A stretch of 64,000 nt of DNA from JTS-RE9 sp964649195 (GCA_964649195.1 CAZYPK010000010.1:1-64000), one strand, 5' to 3'. Numbered from the stretch's first letter, positions 14,794-24,550 are shown. A program made the numbers and translations. The notes: a model not told the origin generated them from the letters alone.

Positions 14794-17700
14794 ATGTTGG
14801 CGCGAAGCAGCAAGCGAGCCGAGTCGATGATGTCGGGATGGGCCCGGGCGGTGCTTCTGGGTTGCTGGCTGGCGCAGGTGTCGGCGACATCGGCCTTGGC
14901 TGCGCCGCGGGGCGCCCAGGTGATCCGCGGCAATGTGAACATCGCCCAGCAGGGCGACTCGACGGTGATTCATGCCGGGCATAACAGCGTCATCCAGTTC
15001 CAGTCCTTCAACATTGCGCCGACGGAGCGGGTGCAGTTCGTTCAGCCCAACGCCGGCTCGCGGGTGCTCAACCGCATCTCGGGCGTGACGCCGACGCTGA
15101 TCGAAGGCCAGCTCCTGGCCAACGGGCAGGTATATCTGGTGAATCCGTCGGGCATCACGTTCTCGCGCGGCGCGGTGATCGACGTGGGCCGGCTGTACGC
15201 CGCGGCGGGGAACCTGAGCGACTCGGACTTCCTGGCGAACATCAATCATTTCACCGACCTGCGCGGCGAGGTGTCCAACTACGGCGTGATCAGCGCCGAG
15301 TCCGTGGCCCTCGTCGGTCAATTCGTCGCCAATCACGGCTCGATCACCGCCGGCGACTTCGTGACGCTGGCGGTGGGCAATGACGTGCTCATCCGCGAGA
15401 ACGGCAGCCACGTTTACCTTCGCCTCGAAGGCCAGGCGCCGACCGCGACTGCCGCGACGAAGGCGGGCGTCACGAACACCGGCTCCATCCAAGGGCCGAA
15501 GGTCAGGCTGGTTTCGACCGATCTGGTCGGCGCGGCGATCCACAACCAGGGGCGGATCAAAGGCGCTGAAATCCAGGTGGCCGGCGGCAAGGGCGCGGTG
15601 GAAGTCTCCGGTACGCTCGATGCCTCCAACCCCGCCTCCGACGCCCGCGGCGGGAGCATCGAAGTCTCCGGCCACACCGTCCACATCAAGGGCGCGACCC
15701 TCGACGCCTCCGGCGGCGCGGGCGGTGGCGACATCCGCATCGGCGGTGATGTGCAGGGCAAGGGACCGGTTCCAAACTCCACCGCCACGACCGTCGGCGC
15801 GGGCAGCTTGATCATCGCCGACTCCCTGTTGACGGGTGACGGCGGCACCATCGTCATCTGGTCCGATGGCGTCACCTTCGTCAACGGCGACCTGTCGGCA
15901 CGCGGCGGGCCCCAGGGCGGCAACGGCGGATTCATCGAAACCTCCGGCAAGCTCCTCATCGCGCTGAACGTGCCGGACCTTGCCGCGCCTCACGGCGCCG
16001 GCGGCACCTGGCTGCTGGACCCGGAAGACATCGAGATCAGCGAGGCGGATGGCAACATCACCCAGATCGGCGCGGGCGACCCCGGACCCATCACCTTCAG
16101 CCCCACGCTCGACGACGTGGTGACAACGATCGATGTGGCCAATATCAATGCCGCCCTCGATGCCGGTTCCAACGTCATCATCCAGACCGCCAGCGGCGGC
16201 GCGACGACGAACGGCACCATCACCGTCAACGCCGCCATCACCAAAAACGCCGACGGCGGCAGCGGCGACGGTTCGACGCTGACGCTGCTTGCCGATGAGA
16301 GCATCATCATCAACGCGCCGATCACCTCGACCTCCGGCATATTGAATGTTGACTTCCAGGCCGCGCTAAACGTCGATATCAATGCCGCGATCGACACCAA
16401 CGGCGGCGCGTTCTCCAGCACCGGCTTCGGCTTCGACAACACCGGCGGCGCCATCGAGGCCGGCGACATCACCCTGACCCATGGCGCGGCCGTGACGGTT
16501 GGCGCGAAAATGACGGCGACCGGCGGCGTGTCGATCACCAGCGATGTCCAGATCATCATCGCCGCCGCGATCGACCCGACGGTCGTCCTGCTTCAGTCCG
16601 CCGGCGATATCGATGTCGGCGCGAATATCACCGCCAGTGACTCGATCACCCTTCACGCCGGCACGGACGGCACGGGCGAGGTACGGTTCACCGCCGGCGG
16701 CGTGGCGATCTCGTCGAACATCATCAACCTCCGTGCCGGCGACGGCACCGGCGGCGGCGGGGCGCTGTCGCTCATCGATGCCGTCACCAACGCGCCGACC
16801 TTCCAGAACGCGGCCGGCACCGGCACGCCCGCCACCTTCAGCTATCGCCAGGACGCGGCCATCGCGGACCTGGACCTGCCTTCGGCCGGACAGTTCACCG
16901 GCGGCCTGTTCCCGGCGATCTACAGCCTCCAGTCCGATGACGGCGGCATTGCGATCAACTCCGGCGCGACCTCCAAAATCGTCGGCTCCGCAGTGACCCT
17001 CACCACCGGCAGCGGCGACAACGCCATCACCATCACCGGCTCCGGGGCGCAGGCGGCCGGCAGCATCGCCGTCAACGCCGGCGCCGGCAGCGACACGTTC
17101 ACCCTGATCGACGGCGGCGGCGGCCCCGTGCCCCTGGGCGGGCTGACTTTCGACGGGCAGGCCGGCAACGACACCATCATCGGCCCGAATGCCGCCAATG
17201 TCTGGACCCTCGACGCACTCAACGGCGGCAGCGTCGCCGGGGCCCATCCCTTCACCTTCTCCAACACCGAGAACCTCATCGGCAACGCGAACACCGATGA
17301 CTTCCTCCTCAGCGGCGGCACGCTNNNNNNNNNNNNNNNNNNNNNNNNNNNNNNNNNNNNNNNNNNNNNNNNNNNNNNNNNNNNNNNNNNNNNNNNNNNN
17401 NNNNNNNNNNNNNNNNNNNNNNNNAACATCCAGAACCTCATCGGCAACGCGAACACCGATGACTTCCTCCTCAGCGGCGGCACGCTGACGGGCGGCATCG
17501 ACGGCGGGGCCGGGGTCAACACGTTCACCGGCGACAACCTGGCCAACACCTTCACCGTCACCGGCCTCAACGCCGGCGCCGCCACCGGCCTGGGCGCCGG
17601 GTTCGCCAACATCCAGAACCTCATCGGCAACGCGAACACCGATGACTTCCTCCTCAGCGGCGCAGGCACGCTGGGAGGTTCGATCGACGGGGCTGGCGGC

Positions 17701-19830
17701 GTCAACTCGCTTTCCTTTGCCGGCATCGCCACCGCCCGAACCGTCCAGCTCACCGGCCTGGGCAGCACCTCCGGGTTTGCCGGCAACGAGACGCTCGTCG
17801 CCGGCGGCTTCGACAACATCAACAATCTCACCGGCAGCCCTGCGGCCACCGATTCCCTCCAAGGCATCAATACCCCGGCTGTCTGGACCATCGACGGCGC
17901 CAACGACTACAGCAGCGGTGCCAACCTGCTTCTCTTCGCGGGATTCGAGTCGTTCATCGGCGGCTCCGGCGCGGACATTTTCAACATCGACTTTGGCGCT
18001 GGCAATCCCATCCCCGGCGGCGGTCTGACGGTCAACGGGGGCGGCGGCGACGACACGATGAGTTTCCTCAACGGTGCCGCCCCCGCCAATGTGACGCACA
18101 CTTTCAACGCCGCAGGCAGCGGTGTCATGGACCGCGACGGCTCGACCGTCACCTATGCCCAAATCGAGGCCATCACCGATCTTCAGCCCGCCGCCAACCG
18201 GGTCTTTCTCTTCAACCTCGGCGGCAACGATGTCATCACCGTTGACACCAACGGCGCTCAAGGCCGGGTGGAAGGCGTCGGCACCGGCGCGCCGGTCAGC
18301 TTCGACGCCCCGACCGAGTCGTTGACTCTGCAGACGCTCGACGGCAGCGATGCGATCAACATCCAGAACCTGCCCGCCGGTTTTGCCGCGATCCCCCTGC
18401 AGACCATCTCCGGCAACAGCATCAACGTCACGGCCAACACCAACGTCGATCTGCTCTTCGACTTCGGCGCGGGCGGCGAGGACACCTTCACCGGCAACGC
18501 CATCACCGCCAGCTCCCTGGGCATTGTCGGCGCGGGCGACAACGACCTGGTGAACCTCACCGCCGCCGTGGTCGCGCTCAACGGCGGCGTGGACGTGAAC
18601 GGGGTCAGGGACATCATCACCCACGCCATCACCGCCGCGCAGGACATCATCCTGAGACACGACGGCACGCTCGACACCACCCTCCTGGGCATCGTGCCGC
18701 AGAACCTGCCCAACGGCACGCTTACGATCAACTCCACGCTCAGCGGCCTGAATGTCATCCTCGGCCCCGATGCCGGCATCCCCGGTGTCCCCAGCGTCGC
18801 CACGATCATCGCGCCGGGCGACCTCGCGATCAATGCCCAGGAGGCGTTCATCATGCGCAACGGCGGCAAGTTCGTTGTGAGCGGCGGCAACCTGACGATC
18901 ACCGCTCCCACCGTCGTGCTCACCGAAGTCGCCGTCAACGGCGTGATGACCGTCACCTCGCCGGACATCACCATCAACACCCGCGGTCCGGCTCTCGTCT
19001 TCGACGCCAATGGCCAGCTCTTTCTCGACAGCGGCACCGACTTCTTCGCCAACGCCTACGTCTTCTCCTCGTCGCCGGCGCTCGTCGGCGGCAACCGGCT
19101 CTTCCTGGCGATGCCCGTCAGCGGTTCATTCTCCCAGACGCTCAACATCCAGGGCATCTCGCCGGCGGCCATCGCCGCCGCCCCGATCTTCACCGGAACC
19201 GGCGGTCTCGTCGCCGGATTGGCGCTCGACTTCTTCGATCCCAATTTCGCCACGCTCCAGAACGTCTCCCAGTCGCTGGCATCCGCGCTGCCGGCCCAAC
19301 TGCCCGCCGTGGCGCAGAGCACGAGCATCGGCCAGGCCGACCGCGAGAAGCTGCTGATGATGGAGATTCCCGCTCAGTATCTCGATACGGATGAATTGGT
19401 CCGCATGCTCCGCGCAGGCCGCCGCAACTACGACGACGTGGGCGTCACCCGCGCGATCGGTCTGGGCGGTCGGGTCACCGTCAACCGTCTGCGGTCCGAT
19501 GCCGTGGGCAGCGCGGTCGATGTTTACGACGATCTGCTGGGCACCCCCGACAAACGGGATCAGGTCAAGAAGGACATGCAGAAAGCCGTGGGTGAATACT
19601 TGGATCGCAAGGAGACGTTCGACCCGGTGGACTTCCGCGACTCGCTTGCGGACGACAGCCCCGTGCGCTTGCAACTGGACAAGCTTGGCGAACTGTTCAG
19701 CCATCTGCGCCGGACCAATCTCTCCGATGTCGAGCTGCGCAAGGCGATGGTGGGGATCAGCGTGGAAATCCAGCCGGAAGGCATGTCCATGGACCAGTTC
19801 CTCCAGGCGGTCACGCATTCGCCGAAGTAA
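14794..19830 (+). CDS. FHA-domain exoprotein (TpsA), interrupted by an assembly gap
   Basis: As assembled, 1678 residues including 34 undetermined ones. A long signal peptide (to about residue 37, TSALAAPRG) precedes the haemagglutination-activity (TPS) domain at about 38-170, with the family's NPSGITFSRGAVIDVG block, the region recognised by TpsB. The rest is Gly/Asn/Asp-rich beta-helix repeat sequence, as in filamentous adhesins. Three copies of a unit around N(I/T)(Q/E)NLIGNANTDDFLLSG lie near residues 823-960, with a 61-residue period between the last two. The N run interrupts this array, so the true length is unknown. The final 180 residues are charged and helical, unlike the rest. Expected to be surface-exposed or released. 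A GGGAG precedes the ATG. Confidence 0.85.
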   Translation: MLARSSKRAESMMSGWARAVLLGCWLAQVSATSALAAPRGAQVIRGNVNIAQQGDSTVIHAGHNSVIQFQSFNIAPTERVQFVQPNAGSRVLNRISGVTPTLIEGQLLANGQVYLVNPSGITFSRGAVIDVGRLYAAAGNLSDSDFLANINHFTDLRGEVSNYGVISAESVALVGQFVANHGSITAGDFVTLAVGNDVLIRENGSHVYLRLEGQAPTATAATKAGVTNTGSIQGPKVRLVSTDLVGAAIHNQGRIKGAEIQVAGGKGAVEVSGTLDASNPASDARGGSIEVSGHTVHIKGATLDASGGAGGGDIRIGGDVQGKGPVPNSTATTVGAGSLIIADSLLTGDGGTIVIWSDGVTFVNGDLSARGGPQGGNGGFIETSGKLLIALNVPDLAAPHGAGGTWLLDPEDIEISEADGNITQIGAGDPGPITFSPTLDDVVTTIDVANINAALDAGSNVIIQTASGGATTNGTITVNAAITKNADGGSGDGSTLTLLADESIIINAPITSTSGILNVDFQAALNVDINAAIDTNGGAFSSTGFGFDNTGGAIEAGDITLTHGAAVTVGAKMTATGGVSITSDVQIIIAAAIDPTVVLLQSAGDIDVGANITASDSITLHAGTDGTGEVRFTAGGVAISSNIINLRAGDGTGGGGALSLIDAVTNAPTFQNAAGTGTPATFSYRQDAAIADLDLPSAGQFTGGLFPAIYSLQSDDGGIAINSGATSKIVGSAVTLTTGSGDNAITITGSGAQAAGSIAVNAGAGSDTFTLIDGGGGPVPLGGLTFDGQAGNDTIIGPNAANVWTLDALNGGSVAGAHPFTFSNTENLIGNANTDDFLLSGGTXXXXXXXXXXXXXXXXXXXXXXXXXXXXXXXXXXNIQNLIGNANTDDFLLSGGTLTGGIDGGAGVNTFTGDNLANTFTVTGLNAGAATGLGAGFANIQNLIGNANTDDFLLSGAGTLGGSIDGAGGVNSLSFAGIATARTVQLTGLGSTSGFAGNETLVAGGFDNINNLTGSPAATDSLQGINTPAVWTIDGANDYSSGANLLLFAGFESFIGGSGADIFNIDFGAGNPIPGGGLTVNGGGGDDTMSFLNGAAPANVTHTFNAAGSGVMDRDGSTVTYAQIEAITDLQPAANRVFLFNLGGNDVITVDTNGAQGRVEGVGTGAPVSFDAPTESLTLQTLDGSDAINIQNLPAGFAAIPLQTISGNSINVTANTNVDLLFDFGAGGEDTFTGNAITASSLGIVGAGDNDLVNLTAAVVALNGGVDVNGVRDIITHAITAAQDIILRHDGTLDTTLLGIVPQNLPNGTLTINSTLSGLNVILGPDAGIPGVPSVATIIAPGDLAINAQEAFIMRNGGKFVVSGGNLTITAPTVVLTEVAVNGVMTVTSPDITINTRGPALVFDANGQLFLDSGTDFFANAYVFSSSPALVGGNRLFLAMPVSGSFSQTLNIQGISPAAIAAAPIFTGTGGLVAGLALDFFDPNFATLQNVSQSLASALPAQLPAVAQSTSIGQADREKLLMMEIPAQYLDTDELVRMLRAGRRNYDDVGVTRAIGLGGRVTVNRLRSDAVGSAVDVYDDLLGTPDKRDQVKKDMQKAVGEYLDRKETFDPVDFRDSLADDSPVRLQLDKLGELFSHLRRTNLSDVELRKAMVGISVEIQPEGMSMDQFLQAVTHSPK
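17263..17664. repeat. Tandem 183-bp repeats in the exoprotein gene
   Basis: The motif AACATCCAGAACCTCATCGG starts at 17425 and 17608, a 183-base period; a variant copy starts at 17263. The first spacing is 162 bases only because it includes an artificial 100-N filler, so unit number cannot be trusted. Confidence 0.8.
17325..17424. other. Assembly gap (100 N)
   Basis: Exactly 100 undetermined bases inside the tandem repeats. The round size suggests a placeholder for a gap of unknown length, probably caused by repeat collapse. Confidence 0.98.
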
Positions 19831-19925
19831 ACCGGCCCAGGGGCAAGCGGATCGGTTGATCTGCGTGGCGCCTCGCCTGTATCCGGGTCTTGCGGGGCGG
19901 CGCTTCAGTCAAGGAATGAATCGGC

Positions 19926-20312
19926 ATGATGTCATCGTCGTCGCAATCCGGCAGCACGTCCGCCTCGCCCCGATACGCCGAGGCCGCTGATCCTTCCGGC
20001 GGACAGGAGCAGTTGCTTCAGGCGGTGCTGGCGAAGTCGATCGAGGCGTTGACGGTGGAGGAATCGCCCGACCCCGCCGCCCTGGAAGCCGCCGAGGCTG
20101 TCGCCCGGCGGCATCGTGGCGCGGAGCTGACGCTCGTTCCCGTCGCGGTGGAACTGGTGGAGGCCGTGCTCTCGCCGATGTTCCATGCCTCCGCCGCGAG
20201 CAGTGTGATGATCGAGCGTATCAGTGAAACTCTCTGGGAAGACCCCGTTGCCCGGCCTCGCCTGGAGCAGTTGTGGAACAGGCTGCGCGAGCGGGCGGAC
20301 CGTGTCGGCTGA
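19926..20312 (+). CDS. Unknown 128-residue protein upstream of the sigma factor
   Basis: I do not recognise a family. The first 25 residues are Ser/Ala-rich and disordered-looking; the remainder is predicted helical, acidic in the middle (SIEALTVEESPDPAALEAAEAVARRH) and basic at the end (LEQLWNRLRERADRVG). No membrane segment or metal site is seen. An AAGGA upstream of the ATG supports the start. Its stop lies 14 bases before the sigma factor start, so the two are probably co-transcribed. A small soluble helical protein in this position could modulate the sigma factor, but that is inference from position only. Confidence 0.65.
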   Translation: MMSSSSQSGSTSASPRYAEAADPSGGQEQLLQAVLAKSIEALTVEESPDPAALEAAEAVARRHRGAELTLVPVAVELVEAVLSPMFHASAASSVMIERISETLWEDPVARPRLEQLWNRLRERADRVG

Positions 20313-20326
20313 ACAGGCATCCCCAT

Positions 20327-21049
20327 ATGAGCACGATCACCGAACCCGAAGCGGACCCCGGCCAGGCGCAGAGCCTGATCGCCGGCTGCCAGGGTCTGGT
20401 GCGCTCCCTCGCGTGGAGTATCCACCGCAAAGTCCCCCGGTCCATCGAACTGGACGACCTGATCGCCTACGGCCAGGTCGGACTCGCCGAAGCGGCCCGC
20501 GATTACAACCCCCAGCGCGGCGCGTTCACCACTTACGCTTACTACCGCATTCGCGGCGCGATTTTCGACGGTCTGTCCAGGATGAACTGGTTCAGCCGGT
20601 ACGACTACCACGCCTCGCGGTACGAGTACCTGGCCGACGAGGTGATGAAGCAGGACGCCGGCGCTCCGCTGCCCGACAGCGCCACGGCCCAGGAACAGGT
20701 GGGCTGGCTCAAGAGCGTGGCGGGTCGGCTGGCGGTCGTCTATCTGGCGACGGCGTCGTGCGACGGCGGAGCGCAGATCGAGGACTCGCAGACCCCCGCG
20801 CCCGGCCAGCGCATGGCCGGCGACGAACTGCGGGACCGGCTGTCGCGGCTGATCGACGCCCTGCCGCAGCAGGCCGCCTCGCTCATCCGCAGCGCCTACT
20901 TTGAAGGCTGCACGCTCCAGGAAGCCGGCCGCCGGCTGGGCGTCAGCAAGTCATGGGCCAGCCGGCTCCACGAAAAGGCCCTGCGGCAACTGGCGCGGGC
21001 CTTGCGCCGGGAGGGTGTGGACGAAGCCACGAATCCGTGTATCCTGTAG
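20327..21049 (+). CDS. FliA/SigF-like alternative sigma-70 factor
   Basis: A 240-residue group 3 type sigma factor that should direct RNA polymerase to a dedicated promoter set. Region 2 is clear at about residues 40-85 (ELDDLIAYGQVGLAEAARDY ... FTTYAYYRIRGAIFDGL), containing the -10-recognition helix. Region 4 follows at about 172-225 (LPQQAASLIRSAYFEG ... LQEAGRRLGVSKSWASRLHEKAL), a helix-turn-helix for the -35 element. Region 3 is divergent. Start at the ATG giving MSTITEPEAD; an earlier in-frame ATG at 20273 overlaps the preceding gene. The gene lies 31 bases before tssA and after a two-partner secretion operon, so it may control one or both secretion systems. No anti-sigma factor of known type is nearby. 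Confidence 0.88.
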   Translation: MSTITEPEADPGQAQSLIAGCQGLVRSLAWSIHRKVPRSIELDDLIAYGQVGLAEAARDYNPQRGAFTTYAYYRIRGAIFDGLSRMNWFSRYDYHASRYEYLADEVMKQDAGAPLPDSATAQEQVGWLKSVAGRLAVVYLATASCDGGAQIEDSQTPAPGQRMAGDELRDRLSRLIDALPQQAASLIRSAYFEGCTLQEAGRRLGVSKSWASRLHEKALRQLARALRREGVDEATNPCIL

Positions 21050-21080
21050 CAATCCGACTCGTTGACCATGAGGCTGTTGC

Positions 21081-22178
21081 ATGCCGACCGAGGATGTCCT
21101 GAACTTCACCGAGTTGCTCGCCCCCATCGAAGGGGAGTCCGCGGTCGGAGCCGATCTGCGCGGGGATCACTCGCCCGCGTCGGTCTATCACGCCCTGAAG
21201 GATGCCGCCAGCGCCGCCCGCCGCGCCGAGCGGCAGGCGCAGAACGATGACGAAGGCGGCGCCCCCAAACCCGACTGGCGTGCGATCCTGGAGAAGGCCC
21301 CCGGCCTCATCGCCGCGAAATCCAAGGATATGGAAGTCGCATCCTGGATACTCGAAGCCCTGGTGCGCGAGCGGAACTTCCCCGGCCTGCGCGACGGCCT
21401 GCGCCTCTATCGAGAACTGGTCGAGAACTACTGGGATCAAGGCCTCCACCCCCGGCCCGACGAGGACGGCATCGCCACCCGCGTGGCGTCCCTGGCCGGA
21501 CTCAACGGCGAGGACCGCGAAGGCGTGCTCGTCGGGGCGATCGCCCGCATCCCCGTCACGGCGGGCTCGGCGGGGGAGTTCGGCCTGGCGGTCTTCAACC
21601 ATGCCGTCAGCCTCGAATCGGTGGCCGACGAGGCCGAGCGCCAGCGGCGCATCGATCACGGCGTCATTCCCAGGAGCATCTTCGATCAGGCCGCCCGCGA
21701 GACGTCCGCGGCGTTCTACGCGCTGCTGCTGGAAGACCTCGACGCCTGCGCGGACGAGTACGAAAAGCTCTGCGCCGCGCTGGAATCGCGGTGCGGGAAG
21801 GATGCGCCGCCTTCGTCCAACATCCGCAACGTGCTGGGGGAATGCCGCTCGCTGGCGCGGCGGCTGGCCGAGCCGGCGCTGGGCGCTTCGGGCGAGTCGC
21901 AAGGCCGGGAAGAGGAGAACGCGGTGGGGGGTGTGGCCCCGCCCGCTGTTTCTGGTAAGATGAAATCCCGCGAGCAGGCGTTCGCCACGCTGCTGGAAGT
22001 CGCCCGGTTTTTCCGCGCGACGGAGCCGCACAGTCCGCTGCCGTACCAGTTGGAGCAGGCCGTGCGCTGGGGGCGAATGTCGTTGCGGGATCTGCTGACG
22101 GAACTGATCGGGGACGAATCGACACGGAGCCAGTTGTTCCAGCGGGTGGGCATCCCCGAACCCGAAGGCGGGTCGTAA
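21081..22178 (+). CDS. tssA: T6SS assembly protein TssA (ImpA N-terminal domain)
   Basis: A 365-residue cytoplasmic protein. The N-terminus carries the ImpA_N signature at about residues 10-35 (ELLAPIEGESAVGADLRGD), followed by a helical region with AILEKAPGLIAAKSKDMEVASWILEALVR and LYRELVENYWDQGLHPRPDEDG, which are typical of TssA. TssA organises baseplate docking and the start of sheath and tube polymerisation. The middle region is helical, and the C-terminus (YQLEQAVRWGRMSLRDLLTEL) is the short helical end found in many TssA forms. It opens the T6SS gene run immediately after the sigma factor and 94 bases before tssB. Confidence 0.9.
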   Translation: MPTEDVLNFTELLAPIEGESAVGADLRGDHSPASVYHALKDAASAARRAERQAQNDDEGGAPKPDWRAILEKAPGLIAAKSKDMEVASWILEALVRERNFPGLRDGLRLYRELVENYWDQGLHPRPDEDGIATRVASLAGLNGEDREGVLVGAIARIPVTAGSAGEFGLAVFNHAVSLESVADEAERQRRIDHGVIPRSIFDQAARETSAAFYALLLEDLDACADEYEKLCAALESRCGKDAPPSSNIRNVLGECRSLARRLAEPALGASGESQGREEENAVGGVAPPAVSGKMKSREQAFATLLEVARFFRATEPHSPLPYQLEQAVRWGRMSLRDLLTELIGDESTRSQLFQRVGIPEPEGGS

Positions 22179-22272
22179 AAGCAGTCGTGAAATATCGGCA
22201 ATTGCATGGCAAAGGGGATGAGCGCGCGAGCGCCCTTCCCGGTTCAGGTCTTTTCGAGAAAGGTGTTTCCTC

Positions 22273-22806
22273 ATGGCCGAGTCCACTCAACACAAGCTGG
22301 ATCGCGTGCGAAAGCCGCGGGTTCACATCACCTACGACGTGGAAACCGGAGGCGCGGTGGTGAAGAAGGAGCTGCCCTTCGTCGTCGGCGTGCTGGGCGA
22401 CTTTTCCGGCAACCCGACGGAGGAGCTCAAGCCGCTGGCGGAGCGGAAGTTCGTGAGCGTCGATCGCGACAACTTCAACGAAGTGATGGCGACGATGAAG
22501 CCGGGCCTGAACATCAAGGTGGAGAACACGCTGGCGGGCGACGGCAGCGAGATGGGCTTGCAGTTGAAGTTCAACTCGATGGAGGACTTCGAGCCGGCGC
22601 GCATCGCGGCCCAGGTCGAGCCGCTGCGCAGGATGATGGAGGCCCGCGCCAACCTTAGCGATCTTCTCTCGAAGGTGGACAACTCCGACAAGCTTGAGTC
22701 CAGGCTCGAGGAAATTCTCAAGAGCACCGAAAACGTCCAGAAGCTGGCCGGTGAGCTGGGCATCACCGGCGGCGCCAAGGAAGAACCACCGAAGGAAGGT
22801 GAATAA
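22273..22806 (+). CDS. tssB: T6SS contractile sheath small subunit TssB (VipA)
   Basis: A 177-residue protein matching TssB in length and sequence: RVHITYDVETGGAVVKKELPF near the start, GDFSGNP, and the mid-protein FNSMEDFEPARIAAQVEPLRRM. It forms with TssC the contractile sheath that drives the Hcp tube. An AGAAAGG eight bases before the ATG serves as ribosome site. Its stop codon overlaps the tssC start by one base (TAATG), so the two subunits are translationally coupled, as expected for a stoichiometric complex. The C-terminal tail is Glu/Lys-rich. Confidence 0.96.
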   Translation: MAESTQHKLDRVRKPRVHITYDVETGGAVVKKELPFVVGVLGDFSGNPTEELKPLAERKFVSVDRDNFNEVMATMKPGLNIKVENTLAGDGSEMGLQLKFNSMEDFEPARIAAQVEPLRRMMEARANLSDLLSKVDNSDKLESRLEEILKSTENVQKLAGELGITGGAKEEPPKEGE

Positions 22807-24296
22807 TGGCTGAATCCCAACCGGAATCCGCGCCCGCCGTCGAAACCAAGGCCGCCGAAGCCGGGTTTCTCGACGCCATCATCTCCGAGACGAAGCAGGT
22901 CGATCGCGACCGCGCCAAGGGCATGATCGAAGAGCTCGTGCGCAGCGTCACCGAAGGCACCGCCAAGTTCGACAAGAACGTCTCCCGCACGATCCGGAAG
23001 GCGATCGACCTGATCGACGAGAAGATGTCCAGGCAGCTTGCCGCGGTGCTGCACCACCCCGACGTGCAGAAGCTCGAAGGCACGTGGCGCGGGTTTCACT
23101 ACCTGGTCCACAACAGCGAGACCGGCGCCGGTCTCAAGATCAAGGTGCTCAACGTCTCCAAGCGCGAGTTGTTCAAGGACCTGGACAGGGCCGTCGAGTT
23201 CGATCAGAGCCAGTTTTTCAAGAAGTTGTACGAGAACGAGTTCGGCAGCCCCGGCGGCGAGCCTTACGGCGCGCTCATCGGCGACTACGAGTTCACCAAC
23301 CACCCCGAAGACATCGTCATGCTGGAGAAGGTCTCCGGGGCGGCGGCGGCGGCGTTCTGCCCGTTCATCAGTGCCGCCTCGCCCAGGCTCATGGGCCTGG
23401 AGAGCTTCACCGAGCTGTCCAAGCCGCGCGACCTGGAGGGCAACTTCGCCTCCGCCGAGTTCACCAAGTGGAAGTCCTTCCGCGATTCGGAAGACTCCCG
23501 CTTCGTCACGCTCGTCATGCCGCGGGTGCTTTCCCGCCCGCCCTACGGCGCGAACACGAAGCCGATCGAGGAGTTCAACTTCGAGGAGGTGCCGCTCGAT
23601 TCCAAGGGCCGCGCCAAGCCCGTCCCGCACGATCACTACACCTGGATGAACGCCGCCTACGTCATGGGCGCCCGCCTGACCGACGCCTTCTCGAAGACCG
23701 GCTGGTGTACCACCATCCGCGGCTACGAGAACGGCGGCAAGGTCGAGGGCCTGCCCACGCATGTGTTTGCCAGCGACGACGGCGACTCGGACCTGAAATG
23801 CCCCACAGAGATCGGCATCACCGACCGCCGCGAAGCGGAGCTGAGCAAGCTCGGGTTCCTCCCCCTGTGCCACTTCAAGAACACCGACTACGCGGTCTTC
23901 TTCGGCGCCCAGACTGCGCAGAAACCCAAGAAGTACGACCGCCCCGAGGCCACCGCCAACGCCGCCATCTCCGCCCGCCTGCCGTACATCATGGCCACCT
24001 CGCGCATCGCCCATTATCTGAAGGTGATCGCCCGCGACAAGATCGGCGCCTTCATGGAACGCGCCGATTGCGAAGACTGGATGAACCGCTGGCTGATGAA
24101 CTACGTCTGCGCGGATGAAAAGCCCAGCGCGGAAATGAAGGCCATATACCCCCTCGCTCAGGCGAAGGTCGAAGTGCGCGAGGTGCCCGGCGCGCCCGGC
24201 TCCTACAACGCCATCGCCTGGCTGCGGCCGTGGCTCCAGTTGGAAGAACTCACCACCTCCCTGCGGCTGGTGGCGAGCATTCCCAAAAAAGCCTGA
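22806..24296 (+). CDS. tssC: T6SS contractile sheath large subunit TssC (VipB)
   Basis: A 496-residue sheath protein of normal family length. Characteristic blocks are the helical LAAVLHHPDVQKLEGTWRG, the FDQSQFFKKLYENEFGSPGG segment, WKSFRDSEDSRFVTLVMPRVLSRPPYG, LGFLPLCHFKNTDYAVFFG, and the C-terminal LRPWLQLEELTTSLRLVASIP strand that interlocks with TssB. It stacks into the sheath around Hcp and is recycled by TssH. It directly overlaps tssB and is followed, after a 254-base gap with tandem CCCGGCTCC repeats, by a second, longer TssC-like gene. Confidence 0.97.
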   Translation: MAESQPESAPAVETKAAEAGFLDAIISETKQVDRDRAKGMIEELVRSVTEGTAKFDKNVSRTIRKAIDLIDEKMSRQLAAVLHHPDVQKLEGTWRGFHYLVHNSETGAGLKIKVLNVSKRELFKDLDRAVEFDQSQFFKKLYENEFGSPGGEPYGALIGDYEFTNHPEDIVMLEKVSGAAAAAFCPFISAASPRLMGLESFTELSKPRDLEGNFASAEFTKWKSFRDSEDSRFVTLVMPRVLSRPPYGANTKPIEEFNFEEVPLDSKGRAKPVPHDHYTWMNAAYVMGARLTDAFSKTGWCTTIRGYENGGKVEGLPTHVFASDDGDSDLKCPTEIGITDRREAELSKLGFLPLCHFKNTDYAVFFGAQTAQKPKKYDRPEATANAAISARLPYIMATSRIAHYLKVIARDKIGAFMERADCEDWMNRWLMNYVCADEKPSAEMKAIYPLAQAKVEVREVPGAPGSYNAIAWLRPWLQLEELTTSLRLVASIPKKA

Positions 24297-24550
24297 TCCG
24301 CGCGCGGTCACCATAAGCCCCGCCCGGCAGGGCGCGGGCCGAAAGGTGTCCGATGAACACCGAGGCGACGGTCTGCAACGGGGCGAACCTGATTCAACAT
24401 CGAGTGATCGTTCGTGAATGAGTTGTGGATCGATTGTCCCCCGGCTCCCCCGGCTCCCCCGGCTCCCTCAGCCCGCGCCCTTCCGGGTGCGGGGCTTATG
24501 CAGAACTCAGGTTGCAGGCACCGCGCCCTTCAGGGCAAGGTTGGCGGGAT
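24297..24550. repeat. Spacer between the two tssC genes with CCCGGCTCC tandem repeat
   Basis: Contains three copies of a CCCGGCTCC unit at about 24438-24465 and GC-rich hairpin-forming sequence, but no gene. It separates two genes that would otherwise be adjacent and may attenuate expression of the second sheath gene. Confidence 0.5.

Noticed and set aside
12763..18660. Long minus-strand frames opposite the two-partner secretion genes
   Set aside because: They lie antisense to a clear transporter and exoprotein, and one continues through the N run, so they are composition artefacts.
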